Positions 8,667 to 16,902 of a stretch of DNA of 22,182 nt are shown here, in pieces. The notes under the pieces were generated by a model. It was not told the DNA's origin, did no database searches, and saw only the letters and a program-made list of their open reading frames with translations. Origin of the DNA: a virus. The translations under genes and the position numbers were made by a program. The stretch covers positions 1,686 through 23,867 of the IMG/VR virus record IMGVR_UViG_3300030012_000037; one strand, 5' to 3'. Each line of letters begins with the position of its first letter. Position 1 is the first letter of the stretch.

Positions 8667-11651
8667 TTAGTCAGTTAAAAATTCTTTGTACTTGCCTGTG
8701 TTATATGACTCCCAAGCTTCAAAACCATATCTATCATACAGACGTTTTGCAGCTATAACATTAATAATAGGGTCATATAGCTCATCTGTAGATTCTATTT
8801 CAAATAATGGTAATCTTTCCTCTAAAAATTCAGGTAGCATGTTAATTTGCATTAGACCAAGAGAGAACTCTTTTTTCTTAAGTGGGTCTAAACCAGACTT
8901 AACTGTATCAGCGTTACTATCTCCTGCTGATTCTGCCATAGCAACAGCACCCATAATTCTAGTTTGTTCATCATTAAAACCTACAGCCGACAACATTTGT
9001 TTAATTGTTTCTTGACTAAACCTTTGTCTTGTATCAACGTCTTCTAATACTTTGTTTAACCTGCCTACTAATACTTCTTTACTTTCTCTTGGTTTTGGTT
9101 GTGGTATGCGTATTTTTTGTCCGATACTTAAATTGTTTGCTTGTTCTTCTGTAAAGTTATTAAATTCTATTATTTCTGGATAACTAATACCTTCATACTT
9201 GTCTGCTATAGCACTTAAATTATCGCCACTTTGTACTGTGTAAGTTGTTTGTTCAGTTTGTGGTGTATTAGCCATAGCTATAAGATCGCCTTCTTGTCCT
9301 CCAAGGTTTGAAATTACATCTGATATGATCTTTTGACCTTGTGCTATTTGTACATCATTAATTGGTAATTGTACTTTGTTTAAATCTTTAGGATTTACAA
9401 TTTCATCTTTATCATTTGCTTTTTTAAATTCATTGTTATCATCTGTCACTACTGGAGGATTATTATCATCTGTCACTACTGGAGGAACATTATCATCTGT
9501 ATTTATAAGTTTTTTATTTTTAGATTTAATAAATTTATCATATTCAATTTGTAAAGGTTCAACTACAAACTCACGCAAACCATAAGCTTCGATTTCTTCA
9601 TTACTTAAATCAACTCTTTTTAAAAACTGTCTTAAGTCATCTTTGTATAAAGGGTCATAGTTCCCTTGTCCATCTTTGTAAGTTTCAAATATTTCATCAA
9701 TAGATATTTCTCCTGCATAGTCATACTGTTCTTCAACATCTGCAAGACTAGGTTTTATTTTTAAACCTTGGTCATCTATATCGGAGTTAGCATACAAACT
9801 TCCAACTGTAAGTCTTAATGTTCTAATTCTTTCTTTTTGTACTTTTGTATTTATTTCTTTTTGTAGAGTTTCATTGTTTACTGCTTCTGGACTTGCAAAA
9901 CTTTGGAGTGTTCTATTGCCTTGAATAATTCTTTTTGATTGGTCTTGTACTTTATCTCCAAAGTCTATAACTTCTGTATCTGTAGGGTATCTCGGAACGT
10001 CTATTTCTATTCCTTCTTCATTGACCTGAAGATTGTCTCCAAATAATCTTTTAGTTGTTTTGTAATCTCTAATTTTTTTTGGTATTGTAAAAAGTAAATT
10101 TTCAATCCTATCTAATTCATCAGAATCTAAATCTGATCTTTTGGTATAAATTCTTTCTAAATTGGTAATAATTTTTGAAGATACACTATCAGCAAATCTT
10201 CTCTCTCCATCTAAACTTGTATCTAAATCTTTTATTGATTTTCTTTTCCATTCTAAATCAGCAGGAGTTTGAAAACTTTGCTCATAAGCAAGGTTAATAT
10301 ATGCAAGAGCTAATTGTTTGTTGTTATATTCTCCATTATCTATTCTGTTAGTAATCAACTGTTGTTGCAATATACTATCTTTAGCAATAGTTTCCTGATT
10401 GTTTGCTACAAAAGTTCTAGTTGCTTTGTCTTGTGACTGAAGAACTCTTAACTCTTCTTTTTCATCATCTGAAGCATTTTCTTTGCTAAGTATTTCTCTA
10501 GCTCTATTTATATTTTCGTTTTCTTGTATTTTATCTTTGTAATCATAAAATCTATTTTCTGCTTTATCTATAGCACTTAAAGCTGTATTTAACTTCTTTC
10601 TAAATTCTTTAGTGTTAGTAATAGAGTTTCTAGTATTTTCTACTTTAACTAATTTAAAACCACCTTTGCCATCAGGTACTTTTTTTGTTCCTAAAGAGTA
10701 TGTTGGAAATAAAGTAGTAAATTCATTTAAAAATTCTCTTGCATCTGTAAACCTAGACATTCCTCCTGATTTATTATTAGCCATTAGTACAGCAAAATTC
10801 ATTATTTGATCTGTATAGTTACCCATCTCTTTTGTAAATTCTTCTCCTACATATTGAGATCTAAGATCTTCTACAAATAATTTAAGTTCATTCTTTATAA
10901 ATGCTCTGTCTTCGGTTTCATCTATAAAATATGATGCTATAATTTGATCTAACTGAACTGCTCCCATTTTTTTTAATTTATCTACTTTATATGCACTATT
11001 AGCTACAGCGTGTTTAGCTTGAAATCCTTTTATACCAGTATCTATTTGTCCTAAAAAATATTTTTTTACATAATATTCTGGCATATCAAGCTGTTCTACT
11101 CTTGCATTTCTTTTGTTACTTATATATTCTTGTACTTGCGGTGAAGAAAAAGGAAAAGCAGCTAAAGATTTAGTTTCTCCGTCAGCAGGATCAACAATTC
11201 TTGTGGTTTCTAATTCTTTAATCCAAGCATTTTTTAAATTAAGACCTAAAGCTTTTGACTTTGCTTTGTAAAAAGCAGGAGCATACCAAGGGTTTTGACC
11301 TCTAACAAATGCTGCTTCTTCTTTATTACCTTGTTTTGTAAGATTATTAAGCTTTTGTGCTATCTGTCCTTGCGTTGTTTCTAAATCAATTTCTGTTGGA
11401 TATAATAATTTTTCTTGTGCTGTAAATCCATCTGAACCTGCTCTCTCTCCTGCTGATTCTGCTTCTGCAATTTCACCTTCTTTAATATCTGTAATTTTGT
11501 TTACTATAAACTTTTGTAATTGAGGTTCTATAATTGATAATGCTTGTGCTACTTGAGACAAAGCATCTTGTGTATTAATAGCAGGTTGTGTACTTTGCGT
11601 AACAAAAGTATCTCTAGGTGATGTAAATGATTGAAAACCTGAATAAGTCAT
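8667..11651 (-). CDS. gp15: Internal virion protein (T7 gp15-like) with C-terminal LysM and lytic transglycosylase
   Basis: 994 residues, longer than T7 gp15 (747). Residues 1 to about 710 are helical, charged and without a recognised catalytic motif, like the T7 ejection-tube protein. A linker at 717-740 carries PPVVTDDNN twice. LysM (about 803-849, YTVQSGDNLSAIADKYEG ... LSIGQKIRIP) binds peptidoglycan. The last 110 residues look like a lysozyme-like transglycosylase: catalytic Glu likely E907 in MAESAGDS, then SLGLMQIN (930-937) and WESYNTGKY (980-988). In T7 the transglycosylase is at the N-terminus of gp16, so the domain has moved to another core protein. The start overlaps the gp14 stop (ATGA). 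The stop is 2 bases from the next ATG. Gp15 identity is by position; the enzyme domain is clear. Confidence 0.9.
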   Translation of the reverse strand: MTYSGFQSFTSPRDTFVTQSTQPAINTQDALSQVAQALSIIEPQLQKFIVNKITDIKEGEIAEAESAGERAGSDGFTAQEKLLYPTEIDLETTQGQIAQKLNNLTKQGNKEEAAFVRGQNPWYAPAFYKAKSKALGLNLKNAWIKELETTRIVDPADGETKSLAAFPFSSPQVQEYISNKRNARVEQLDMPEYYVKKYFLGQIDTGIKGFQAKHAVANSAYKVDKLKKMGAVQLDQIIASYFIDETEDRAFIKNELKLFVEDLRSQYVGEEFTKEMGNYTDQIMNFAVLMANNKSGGMSRFTDAREFLNEFTTLFPTYSLGTKKVPDGKGGFKLVKVENTRNSITNTKEFRKKLNTALSAIDKAENRFYDYKDKIQENENINRAREILSKENASDDEKEELRVLQSQDKATRTFVANNQETIAKDSILQQQLITNRIDNGEYNNKQLALAYINLAYEQSFQTPADLEWKRKSIKDLDTSLDGERRFADSVSSKIITNLERIYTKRSDLDSDELDRIENLLFTIPKKIRDYKTTKRLFGDNLQVNEEGIEIDVPRYPTDTEVIDFGDKVQDQSKRIIQGNRTLQSFASPEAVNNETLQKEINTKVQKERIRTLRLTVGSLYANSDIDDQGLKIKPSLADVEEQYDYAGEISIDEIFETYKDGQGNYDPLYKDDLRQFLKRVDLSNEEIEAYGLREFVVEPLQIEYDKFIKSKNKKLINTDDNVPPVVTDDNNPPVVTDDNNEFKKANDKDEIVNPKDLNKVQLPINDVQIAQGQKIISDVISNLGGQEGDLIAMANTPQTEQTTYTVQSGDNLSAIADKYEGISYPEIIEFNNFTEEQANNLSIGQKIRIPQPKPRESKEVLVGRLNKVLEDVDTRQRFSQETIKQMLSAVGFNDEQTRIMGAVAMAESAGDSNADTVKSGLDPLKKKEFSLGLMQINMLPEFLEERLPLFEIESTDELYDPIINVIAAKRLYDRYGFEAWESYNTGKYKEFLTD
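8670..8999 (-). other. Lytic transglycosylase / lysozyme-like domain (within the gp15-like protein)
   Basis: Residues about 885-994. The three signatures of the goose-lysozyme/SLT fold appear in order: a Glu after a hydrophobic helix (GAVAMAESAG, E907), a G-L-M-Q-I-N type motif (SLGLMQIN, 930-937), and an aromatic/Asn/Gly motif (WESYNTGKY, 980-988). All the residues needed for muralytic activity seem present. Confidence 0.85.
9105..9245 (-). other. LysM peptidoglycan-binding domain (within the gp15-like protein)
   Basis: Residues 803-849 read TYTVQSGDNLSAIADKYEG, then PEIIEFNNF and LSIGQKIRIPQ. This is the standard LysM layout: YTVxxGDxLxxIA, a helix ending in N, and L..GQ.I.IP. It should tether the ejected hydrolase to peptidoglycan glycan chains. 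Confidence 0.93.
9436..9500. repeat. 27-base in-frame tandem repeat (2.4 copies)
   Basis: TTATCATCTGTCACTACTGG plus AGGA (24 bases) is repeated exactly at 9436 and 9463, and an 11-base partial third copy starts at 9490. The period is 27, encoding PPVVTDDNN on the minus strand. It lies in the flexible linker before LysM. Exact DNA identity implies a recent duplication, and copy number could vary between strains. Confidence 0.95.
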
Positions 11652-12247
11652 TTAGTAACAGCCATATAAGTTTGCAAACCTGTCGAAGCAACATTAGCAA
11701 TAGTTGGTAGTAGTCCTTGATAGTTTTGCATTGCTTGTGTATATCCTCTATTTTGTATATCCATAGCTTGATTCCTGCGACTATCTCTTTGTGCAACTAT
11801 AGCAGCAACATCTCTTCCATACTGTGCTTCAGCAGATTCTAATGATTGATCTATAGTTTCTCTTAAAATAGCAGTTTGTCTATCAACATCCATTTGTATT
11901 AACTGCATCAACCTGCCTGATCTGCCTTCGGTAGCTGCTACTCTACCTCTAGCTTGTAATCCTTCAATAGTTTTACCTAATTTTTTTTGTCCTGCATCAG
12001 CTTGTCTTTCAAGTAGTTGAGAGTTAAGTGCTTCTTGTTGTGCTGCAAGAGCAGCATCCGCAGATAAAGCTGTCCTTTCTGCTGCCTGATATGCGTATGA
12101 AGCTTGCTGTCTAGCGATTTTATTTTTAGAAGCTGCACCAGCAACACTTGTAACAGCACTAAGAGCTAAAGCACCACCAAACAGTCCTGCTGCACCACCT
12201 GTTAAAGTACCAGCACTTAGAGCAGTTCCTAAAGCAATAAAACACAT
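11648..12247 (-). CDS. gp14: Internal virion protein (T7 gp14-like)
   Basis: 199 residues (T7 gp14 is 196). In T7 gp14 is an ejected core protein that inserts in the outer membrane and starts the DNA-transfer channel. The first 40 residues, MCFIALGTALSAGTLTGGAA onward, are hydrophobic and Gly/Ala-rich, then come long Ala/Gln/Arg-rich helices (about 42-175) such as QAAERTALSADAALAAQQEA. T7 gp14 begins with MCW followed by a similar hydrophobic segment and ends in Ala/Gln helices, so the N-terminal Met-Cys is conserved. The ATG overlaps the gp13 stop by one base and the TGA overlaps the gp15 ATG by four, a tight coupling that fits fixed stoichiometry. Confidence 0.9.
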   Translation of the reverse strand: MCFIALGTALSAGTLTGGAAGLFGGALALSAVTSVAGAASKNKIARQQASYAYQAAERTALSADAALAAQQEALNSQLLERQADAGQKKLGKTIEGLQARGRVAATEGRSGRLMQLIQMDVDRQTAILRETIDQSLESAEAQYGRDVAAIVAQRDSRRNQAMDIQNRGYTQAMQNYQGLLPTIANVASTGLQTYMAVTK

Positions 12248-12699
12248 TAGGCTATCCTCATAAACTCATAGAATGGTTTTTTATGTTCTCCATACTCTTC
12301 ATGATACCTAGTAAATTCAAAGCCTAATGTCTCTAACCATTTCATAGCTTTCTTGTTATCAGCATATACTACATTGTATAAAATTTTATATGATTCCAGC
12401 AATTCATCAACCCATTTTCTACCTTGTCTTATTAATTGTATTTTATATTTATCATTGCCAAACAATTCTTCTGTTGCAACCATATAAATACAACCATTCT
12501 GAGTAACACCACAGATGCCTATAGGATTATCATTATCACCACAGATCGCCATAATTGTTTTACTAGCTAAATAAGAAATTCGTAAAGCTGCATCAGCGTC
12601 CATATTAGTTTGATATAAAGCTTCTAATCTGTCTATATCTCTCATGTTTTTACTTACATGATTCAAGTCTTTTAGTGTACATTTTCTCATGTGACCCAT
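12247..12699 (-). CDS. gp13: T7 gp13-like virion assembly protein with GNAT-like fold
   Basis: 150 residues (T7 gp13 is 138). The pattern is that of GNAT acetyltransferase-like proteins: N-terminal helix and strand, central IGICGVTQNGCIYMVATEEL, a helix LIRQGRKWVDELLESYKIL, then NVVYADNKKAMKWLETLGF (109-127), where 'N..A..WLE.LGF' is the hallmark end. T7 gp13 has the same layout (WNYVWVGN...IRFLKTIGA) and is required for virion assembly; enzymatic activity has not been assigned as far as I know. Two ATGs are possible (12699 and 12690). The first is chosen because AGGAGA lies 6 bases before it. The stop overlaps the gene 14 ATG (TAATG). Confidence 0.88.
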   Translation of the reverse strand: MGHMRKCTLKDLNHVSKNMRDIDRLEALYQTNMDADAALRISYLASKTIMAICGDNDNPIGICGVTQNGCIYMVATEELFGNDKYKIQLIRQGRKWVDELLESYKILYNVVYADNKKAMKWLETLGFEFTRYHEEYGEHKKPFYEFMRIA

Positions 12700-15153
12700 C
12701 TACATTCTCCTGCTCTTCATGTGAAACATAGCTTCGTATTCTGCACTTGCTAAAAGTGTAGGTAAAAAAGTTTTATTCTTTACATCTATATCAACTCTAT
12801 CTGCTCTACTCATTATTGGCACTCTAAATGTACCTGTCTCTAGGTTTAGTTCTCCTATAGCAGATGAAGCAGCACCTAACAAACGACCACTAAATTTATG
12901 TGTACTGGTGTCTCTATTTTCTGGTGTTACTTCTACTTGGAAGAAACCACTTTTTTCAAACTTTATATAAAAATGATGTAGTTGCAGTCTTGAACTAATA
13001 ATCTCTGCACTATTTTGTTGAGGTGATTCTGTTATTCTTTGCTTACTAAATCTATAGTGCATATCGTATGGTTCTCCTATAATTACTTTTGCATTTCTAT
13101 AGTCTCCTTCTGCTTCTATAGTTGTTGTACTACCATTAGTTAGATTTGTAGTTTGAATAATAGTTGCTGGTTTTAAAGTTTGTGTAGTGCCATTAGGGTC
13201 AACAAAAGTGCTGGTTTCTCCTGATGCAAGATACCTGCCAACTACATTCATCTCTCCTCTTAATCTATAAGGAAGTGTAAATGTAGTTTTATTAGTACCT
13301 GCATTGAAAGCTATAGAAACTCCTGTACTTCCTTCTGTTACTTTATGATCTAAATGAAATTCAAACTCTGAATTAGTTTCTTTGAAATCAGATTCAAAAG
13401 GTAACTTTTCTAAAGTCACCACATTATCTTCTTCTATTACTAAAAACAAATCAGTACCAATAAAATCAATATTTTTTATACGTCTATTTGGATTGATAGT
13501 AAAAGTAAACCAACTGTTTAAAACCTTTTGACCTTGCCCACCAAATAACCATCTATTTATAAATAATTTATTTGGATTATCAGTACCCAAGCAGACTAAT
13601 ATATCTTGATTATTAGAGACTGCCAGCTTAAAAATATTACTTGGTATAAGTCTTGGTACATGAATAGTTATGTTTGCAGCATCTTTCAACGTTACATCTG
13701 TTTGAGTTATATATTCTCTTACACCAGCAAAAGTACCTTTCTTAGTTAAGAAATAAATAGAACTACCAGAACCTACAGGAGCAGCATCATCTGAAGATTC
13801 AAACTCAGTAGCTACAAGTACGTTAGCTGTAGTAGGTGTTAAGTTATCTGCTGAACTACTTAAAACAAATTGTGTTTGTTCAGAAAATAATATTAATTGT
13901 TCTCCCATAGTGACTGCGTGTTTTAAAATCGCAACTTTTGTATGAGAAGCAGCTACATCAATAGGGTGTGAGTCAACTACAGTCAGGACTGTATCAGGAA
14001 AAAAGTTAAAGAACTCTGAAACATTAGATAGTATTACGTTGTCATCAGCTAAAAAGCCTAATCTATTTCTAAAGAAAAATACATTGTTTATATTTCTTCC
14101 TATAAAAGATGGATCTAAAGCTGACTCTTCATCACCTGCTGTACGTTCTCCCCACTTTGGCAGTTCAAAAGATTGACCACTAACTGTATATGTATCACCA
14201 TCAACTCTTGCAAATCTAAAGTTACCATCAGCCTGTCTTATCAAGACATGGGGCATAGTTGAATAGTTAAATTTAAAAGGTATTCCTGCTTCTATAGTCT
14301 CTTCCCATTGCCCCTCTTCAAACGTACCTCCGTTATTAGTTACAAATTTTACATAGTAATTATCAAAGTTAGTGTTTTCATCTCCTTTTACTTCTACTAC
14401 ATAGCCATTAGGTGAAACTGTAGGTAAGTCTGTAAATCTTTGTACTGAGTTTTTTACAACTTGTAGTTGTGTATTACCTTGAGTATCACTTCCATCTATA
14501 GAAAAATTACTGCCATCTGCTTTCTTGACATGAATTACACTACCGTTTCTAGCAATATTAAAACCACTAAGTCCACTACTCAAGCCATTAGCTAGATCAG
14601 TAGCGACTTGTGCAGTACTTAAAGAAGAATCGTTAGTTGTGTCATCAGTTACGGTAACTCCATCTACAGTCACAGTATAGACAGTATCATTAGAAACTTG
14701 TTTTATAAAAATTACTGCTTGTGTAATATTGCCAGCAGACAAAGTTGTGTCCATTGCAGTTGTAACGCTTGTATTTACAACAAAAGTAAAGTCAGCAATA
14801 GTTACAGTCTTAATTTCATTTCTTGGATTTGATGTATTTAAGTATGTTGTGCCATCAGGTTTATTTACAGTTTTTTCTGTACCATCTAACTCATAAACTT
14901 TTACATTACCATTACTGAAAATTGCTACATACTGCTCATTAACATCTCTATTAATAGTTTGAATATGAACATTACCTAGTGTGCTGGTAGATAGGTTTGT
15001 AATATGTTGTATGCCTGATCTTTTTACTAAACCCACAACAGGGTTACTATCAGCATTGTCTTGTATATCAGCATGATCTGACTGCTTAGAAGAATCAGAT
15101 GCTTGCGATACACCTCTTAATAAAGTAGGTATAGCTCTTGATACAATTCCCAT
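12700..15153 (-). CDS. gp12: Tail tubular protein B / nozzle (T7 gp12-like)
   Basis: 817 residues (T7 gp12 is 794). In T7 six copies form the nozzle at the tail tip. The N-terminus IPTLLRGVSQASDSSKQSDH followed by DNADSNPVVGLVKRSG matches the family opening (a GGISQQP-like motif then a QKRP-like motif). The most diagnostic stretch is at 360-385, FFRNRLGFLADDNVILSN then VSEFFNFF, which is strongly conserved in T7 relatives. VDSHPIDVAASHTKVAIL follows near 393-410. The rest is beta-rich, as expected of the propeller and platform domains. The C-terminus ends HMKSRRM, and the AGGAGA encoded there is the ribosome binding site of the next gene. Confidence 0.96.
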   Translation of the reverse strand: MGIVSRAIPTLLRGVSQASDSSKQSDHADIQDNADSNPVVGLVKRSGIQHITNLSTSTLGNVHIQTINRDVNEQYVAIFSNGNVKVYELDGTEKTVNKPDGTTYLNTSNPRNEIKTVTIADFTFVVNTSVTTAMDTTLSAGNITQAVIFIKQVSNDTVYTVTVDGVTVTDDTTNDSSLSTAQVATDLANGLSSGLSGFNIARNGSVIHVKKADGSNFSIDGSDTQGNTQLQVVKNSVQRFTDLPTVSPNGYVVEVKGDENTNFDNYYVKFVTNNGGTFEEGQWEETIEAGIPFKFNYSTMPHVLIRQADGNFRFARVDGDTYTVSGQSFELPKWGERTAGDEESALDPSFIGRNINNVFFFRNRLGFLADDNVILSNVSEFFNFFPDTVLTVVDSHPIDVAASHTKVAILKHAVTMGEQLILFSEQTQFVLSSSADNLTPTTANVLVATEFESSDDAAPVGSGSSIYFLTKKGTFAGVREYITQTDVTLKDAANITIHVPRLIPSNIFKLAVSNNQDILVCLGTDNPNKLFINRWLFGGQGQKVLNSWFTFTINPNRRIKNIDFIGTDLFLVIEEDNVVTLEKLPFESDFKETNSEFEFHLDHKVTEGSTGVSIAFNAGTNKTTFTLPYRLRGEMNVVGRYLASGETSTFVDPNGTTQTLKPATIIQTTNLTNGSTTTIEAEGDYRNAKVIIGEPYDMHYRFSKQRITESPQQNSAEIISSRLQLHHFYIKFEKSGFFQVEVTPENRDTSTHKFSGRLLGAASSAIGELNLETGTFRVPIMSRADRVDIDVKNKTFLPTLLASAEYEAMFHMKSRRM

Positions 15154-15155
15154 GT

Positions 15156-15764
15156 TTACCTATTAAGAACATCAGCAGGTGTAAAGGTATTCATTGCATT
15201 ATTAAGGTTTGGATCACCTGTTAAAACATTATGATCTGCATTGTCATAATCACTATCTAATAAATTAGCTCTTGCTCTAGCTTCATCTTGTCCTGTATAA
15301 GTTCTAAGACCATCATCACCAACTAATCTATCAACAAAAATTCTAGCTGCTCTGATGTTTATATATCTTCTAGCTGGTTCTGGTATTTCATCAAAGTTTC
15401 TAAAGTATGTGACATTACAAGTTAAATCACCATCAAAGACAAAAGTATTATTTTTTCTGTCGTAAAGTTTTGAACCTCTTTGTATGACATCAATAGTAGG
15501 ATGATCGAAAACATTAGCATCTACTTTTAAAACATCAGCACCAATAGTAATTTCATTATTAGCATCTCTAGTAAAGACTACATTAAATTCCTGATTAAAA
15601 GACCAGCCTTCACTTTGTATTTCTTTATCTACTTCAGTTAAAGTTTTTTGTGCAGTCTTAGCATCTACAGGTAAAGTACCTGTCAAAGTATTAATAGGTG
15701 CTTCGCCTATTGCAGCAAGCATAATATTAATACAGTCAAGTTCTGTGGTTGCAGCTACAGCCAT
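15156..15764 (-). CDS. gp11: Tail tubular protein A (T7 gp11-like adaptor)
   Basis: 202 residues (T7 gp11 is 196). In T7 this protein forms a dodecameric ring between portal (gp8) and nozzle (gp12). Family features: N-terminal ELDCINIMLAAIGEAPINTL, a hydrophilic helix TLTEVDKEIQ followed by SEGWSFNQEF (51-60), central FDGDLTCNVTYFRNFDEIPE, and a C-terminal RYINIRAARIFVDRLVGDD with a DEARARANLLDSDYDNADHN helix. The start follows the short lysine-rich ORF by three bases (TAA ACA ATG) and there is no Shine-Dalgarno. The stop is TAA, two bases before the gene 12 ATG. Assignment is by motif, length and position. Confidence 0.94.
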   Translation of the reverse strand: MAVAATTELDCINIMLAAIGEAPINTLTGTLPVDAKTAQKTLTEVDKEIQSEGWSFNQEFNVVFTRDANNEITIGADVLKVDANVFDHPTIDVIQRGSKLYDRKNNTFVFDGDLTCNVTYFRNFDEIPEPARRYINIRAARIFVDRLVGDDGLRTYTGQDEARARANLLDSDYDNADHNVLTGDPNLNNAMNTFTPADVLNR

Positions 15765-15767
15765 TGT

Positions 15768-15863
15768 TTAATAACTTGATTTAGACATCTTAAGAGACAT
15801 CAATTTACTTTTAAGTTTACCAGACTTCTTTTTCTTATTCTTTTTAGTAGGTTTATTAGGCAT
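15768..15863 (-). CDS. 31-residue lysine-rich ORF after the terminator
   Basis: Reads MPNKPTKKNKKKKSGKLKSK then LMSLKMSKSSY; 12 of 31 residues are lysine and none is acidic. It fills the space between the capsid terminator and gene 11 almost exactly: its ATG abuts the terminator T-tract and its TAA is 3 bases from the next ATG (TATTAAACAATG). It has no Shine-Dalgarno. The start MPNKPTKKN resembles the MPNNKNNPSKK start of the ORF after the portal gene. It could be a real basic head/DNA-binding peptide or a leader coupling translation to gene 11. Short length keeps confidence moderate. Confidence 0.45.
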   Translation of the reverse strand: MPNKPTKKNKKKKSGKLKSKLMSLKMSKSSY

Positions 15864-15895
15864 AAAAAAAGGGGTATCTAATAATAGAATACCCC
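15864..15895 (-). terminator. Intrinsic terminator after the capsid gene (T-phi position)
   Basis: On the minus strand GGGGTAT (15895-15889) pairs with ATACCCC (15877-15871). Three more inner pairs (CTA with TAG, across a bulged base) leave a 4-base loop, and seven T residues follow (15870-15864). This is a textbook Rho-independent terminator. T7 has its main terminator, T-phi, in the same place just after gene 10, which raises capsid mRNA relative to tail genes. On the plus strand the hairpin is followed by only four T, so it would be weak that way. Confidence 0.9.
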
Positions 15896-15915
15896 ATTTT
15901 AATCATTTAGGTAGA

Positions 15916-16902
15916 TTATGAAGAAGACAATTTAATTGTTGCTGCACACTCTGGTCTAAGGATTCCATGACCAAGTGCGTACTTGGCGATCATCAATGTT
16001 GATTGATACATAATTCCGTAGTCTGCACCTGAGATCTCAGTTGTCATGTCTTGCAACTTGACTGTGCCGACTGCTGATTTATGGAATACCAAACCTAGCG
16101 TCTTGCTGTCATCTCCGTTATAGGCATTATTAGCACCTGAAGGATTAGAGCCTACGTTAGATTGTGGTACGTTGTTAGACATCATGATAGGGATGCCAGC
16201 TACTTGTGTAACTGTACCAGCAGCAACAGATCCATTACCCTGTGGGTTGAAATCTGTGTTCATAACTCTAGTAGCAGATTCAGGAATCTTATAAAATTCT
16301 GCTGGTGGTAACACACAGAATCTATCTGTGCTTGGAATGTCACGCTTATCGAACTCTTCAGCAATATCATAGATAGCTGCTACAAGTTCATCACCAGTTA
16401 CGTTAGCTGAAGCTGTATTACCAGAAGCAAGGGTAAGAACAAAACCGCCATCTCCACCACTAAGAGTAGTTGATGCACGACTCGCATTAGCTATTACCTT
16501 CGCTACGTTTTGATCGTATGTCCTAGCCAGAGCCTTACCTAATTCAGCAGAATAAGTTGCACGAACATCATAATGGTTCTTCAATTCGTCCAGCCTTGCG
16601 ATTACTGCTTGAGCAATGAGCATATCATCTATGTTGATGATCTTCTCATTAGCCTTAATCTGGTTTGCTCCTACGAGGGGAGTGCCGATTGTATGATACG
16701 CAGCAGTCGCAGTTCCTAAAACTGGGAAACTGGCACTTTTTCCAGAACTAATTGTTCTGACAGAATGTAGTTGCTCGTTGAAAATATTATTCTGGGCAAA
16801 AGATGTCAGAACTTCTCCTGAGAAAATTTTCAAAAAAAGTTCGTCAAAGTTTGTACCCGAATTATTAACAAGACCGAGCCTACTTACAGTTGCGTTAGCC
16901 AT
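15916..16902 (-). CDS. gp10: Major capsid protein (T7 gp10A-like)
   Basis: 328 residues (T7 gp10A is 345), an HK97-fold shell protein. Landmarks shared with T7: LFLKIFSGEVLTSFA (22-36), RTISSGKSASFPVLG (49-63), a central NHYDVRATYSAELGKAL (109-125), and near the C-terminus SAVGTVKLQDM and AKYALGHGILRPECA (about 306-320). It ends IKLSSS with a stop, and the -1 frame at the end closes after a few codons, so no T7-like 10B extension is seen. The base composition is distinctly richer in G+C than the neighbouring virion genes (27 of 60 bases at 16501-16560), consistent with codon selection in the most abundant virion protein. An intrinsic terminator follows directly. Confidence 0.97.
   Translation of the reverse strand: MANATVSRLGLVNNSGTNFDELFLKIFSGEVLTSFAQNNIFNEQLHSVRTISSGKSASFPVLGTATAAYHTIGTPLVGANQIKANEKIINIDDMLIAQAVIARLDELKNHYDVRATYSAELGKALARTYDQNVAKVIANASRASTTLSGGDGGFVLTLASGNTASANVTGDELVAAIYDIAEEFDKRDIPSTDRFCVLPPAEFYKIPESATRVMNTDFNPQGNGSVAAGTVTQVAGIPIMMSNNVPQSNVGSNPSGANNAYNGDDSKTLGLVFHKSAVGTVKLQDMTTEISGADYGIMYQSTLMIAKYALGHGILRPECAATIKLSSS

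Noticed and set aside
8686-9015. 109-codon plus-strand open frame opposite the transglycosylase domain
   Set aside because: The minus-strand frame has catalytic and LysM motifs; the antisense product has no recognisable motif.
11977-12159. 60-codon minus-strand frame inside the gp14-like gene
   Set aside because: It is an overlapping frame inside a well-supported gene with Gln/Leu-rich out-of-frame composition and no start signal.
15896-15950. Possible -1 frameshift extension of the capsid gene, like T7 gp10B
   Set aside because: The -1 frame at the capsid end closes within a few codons, before the terminator, and no convincing slippery heptamer was seen.
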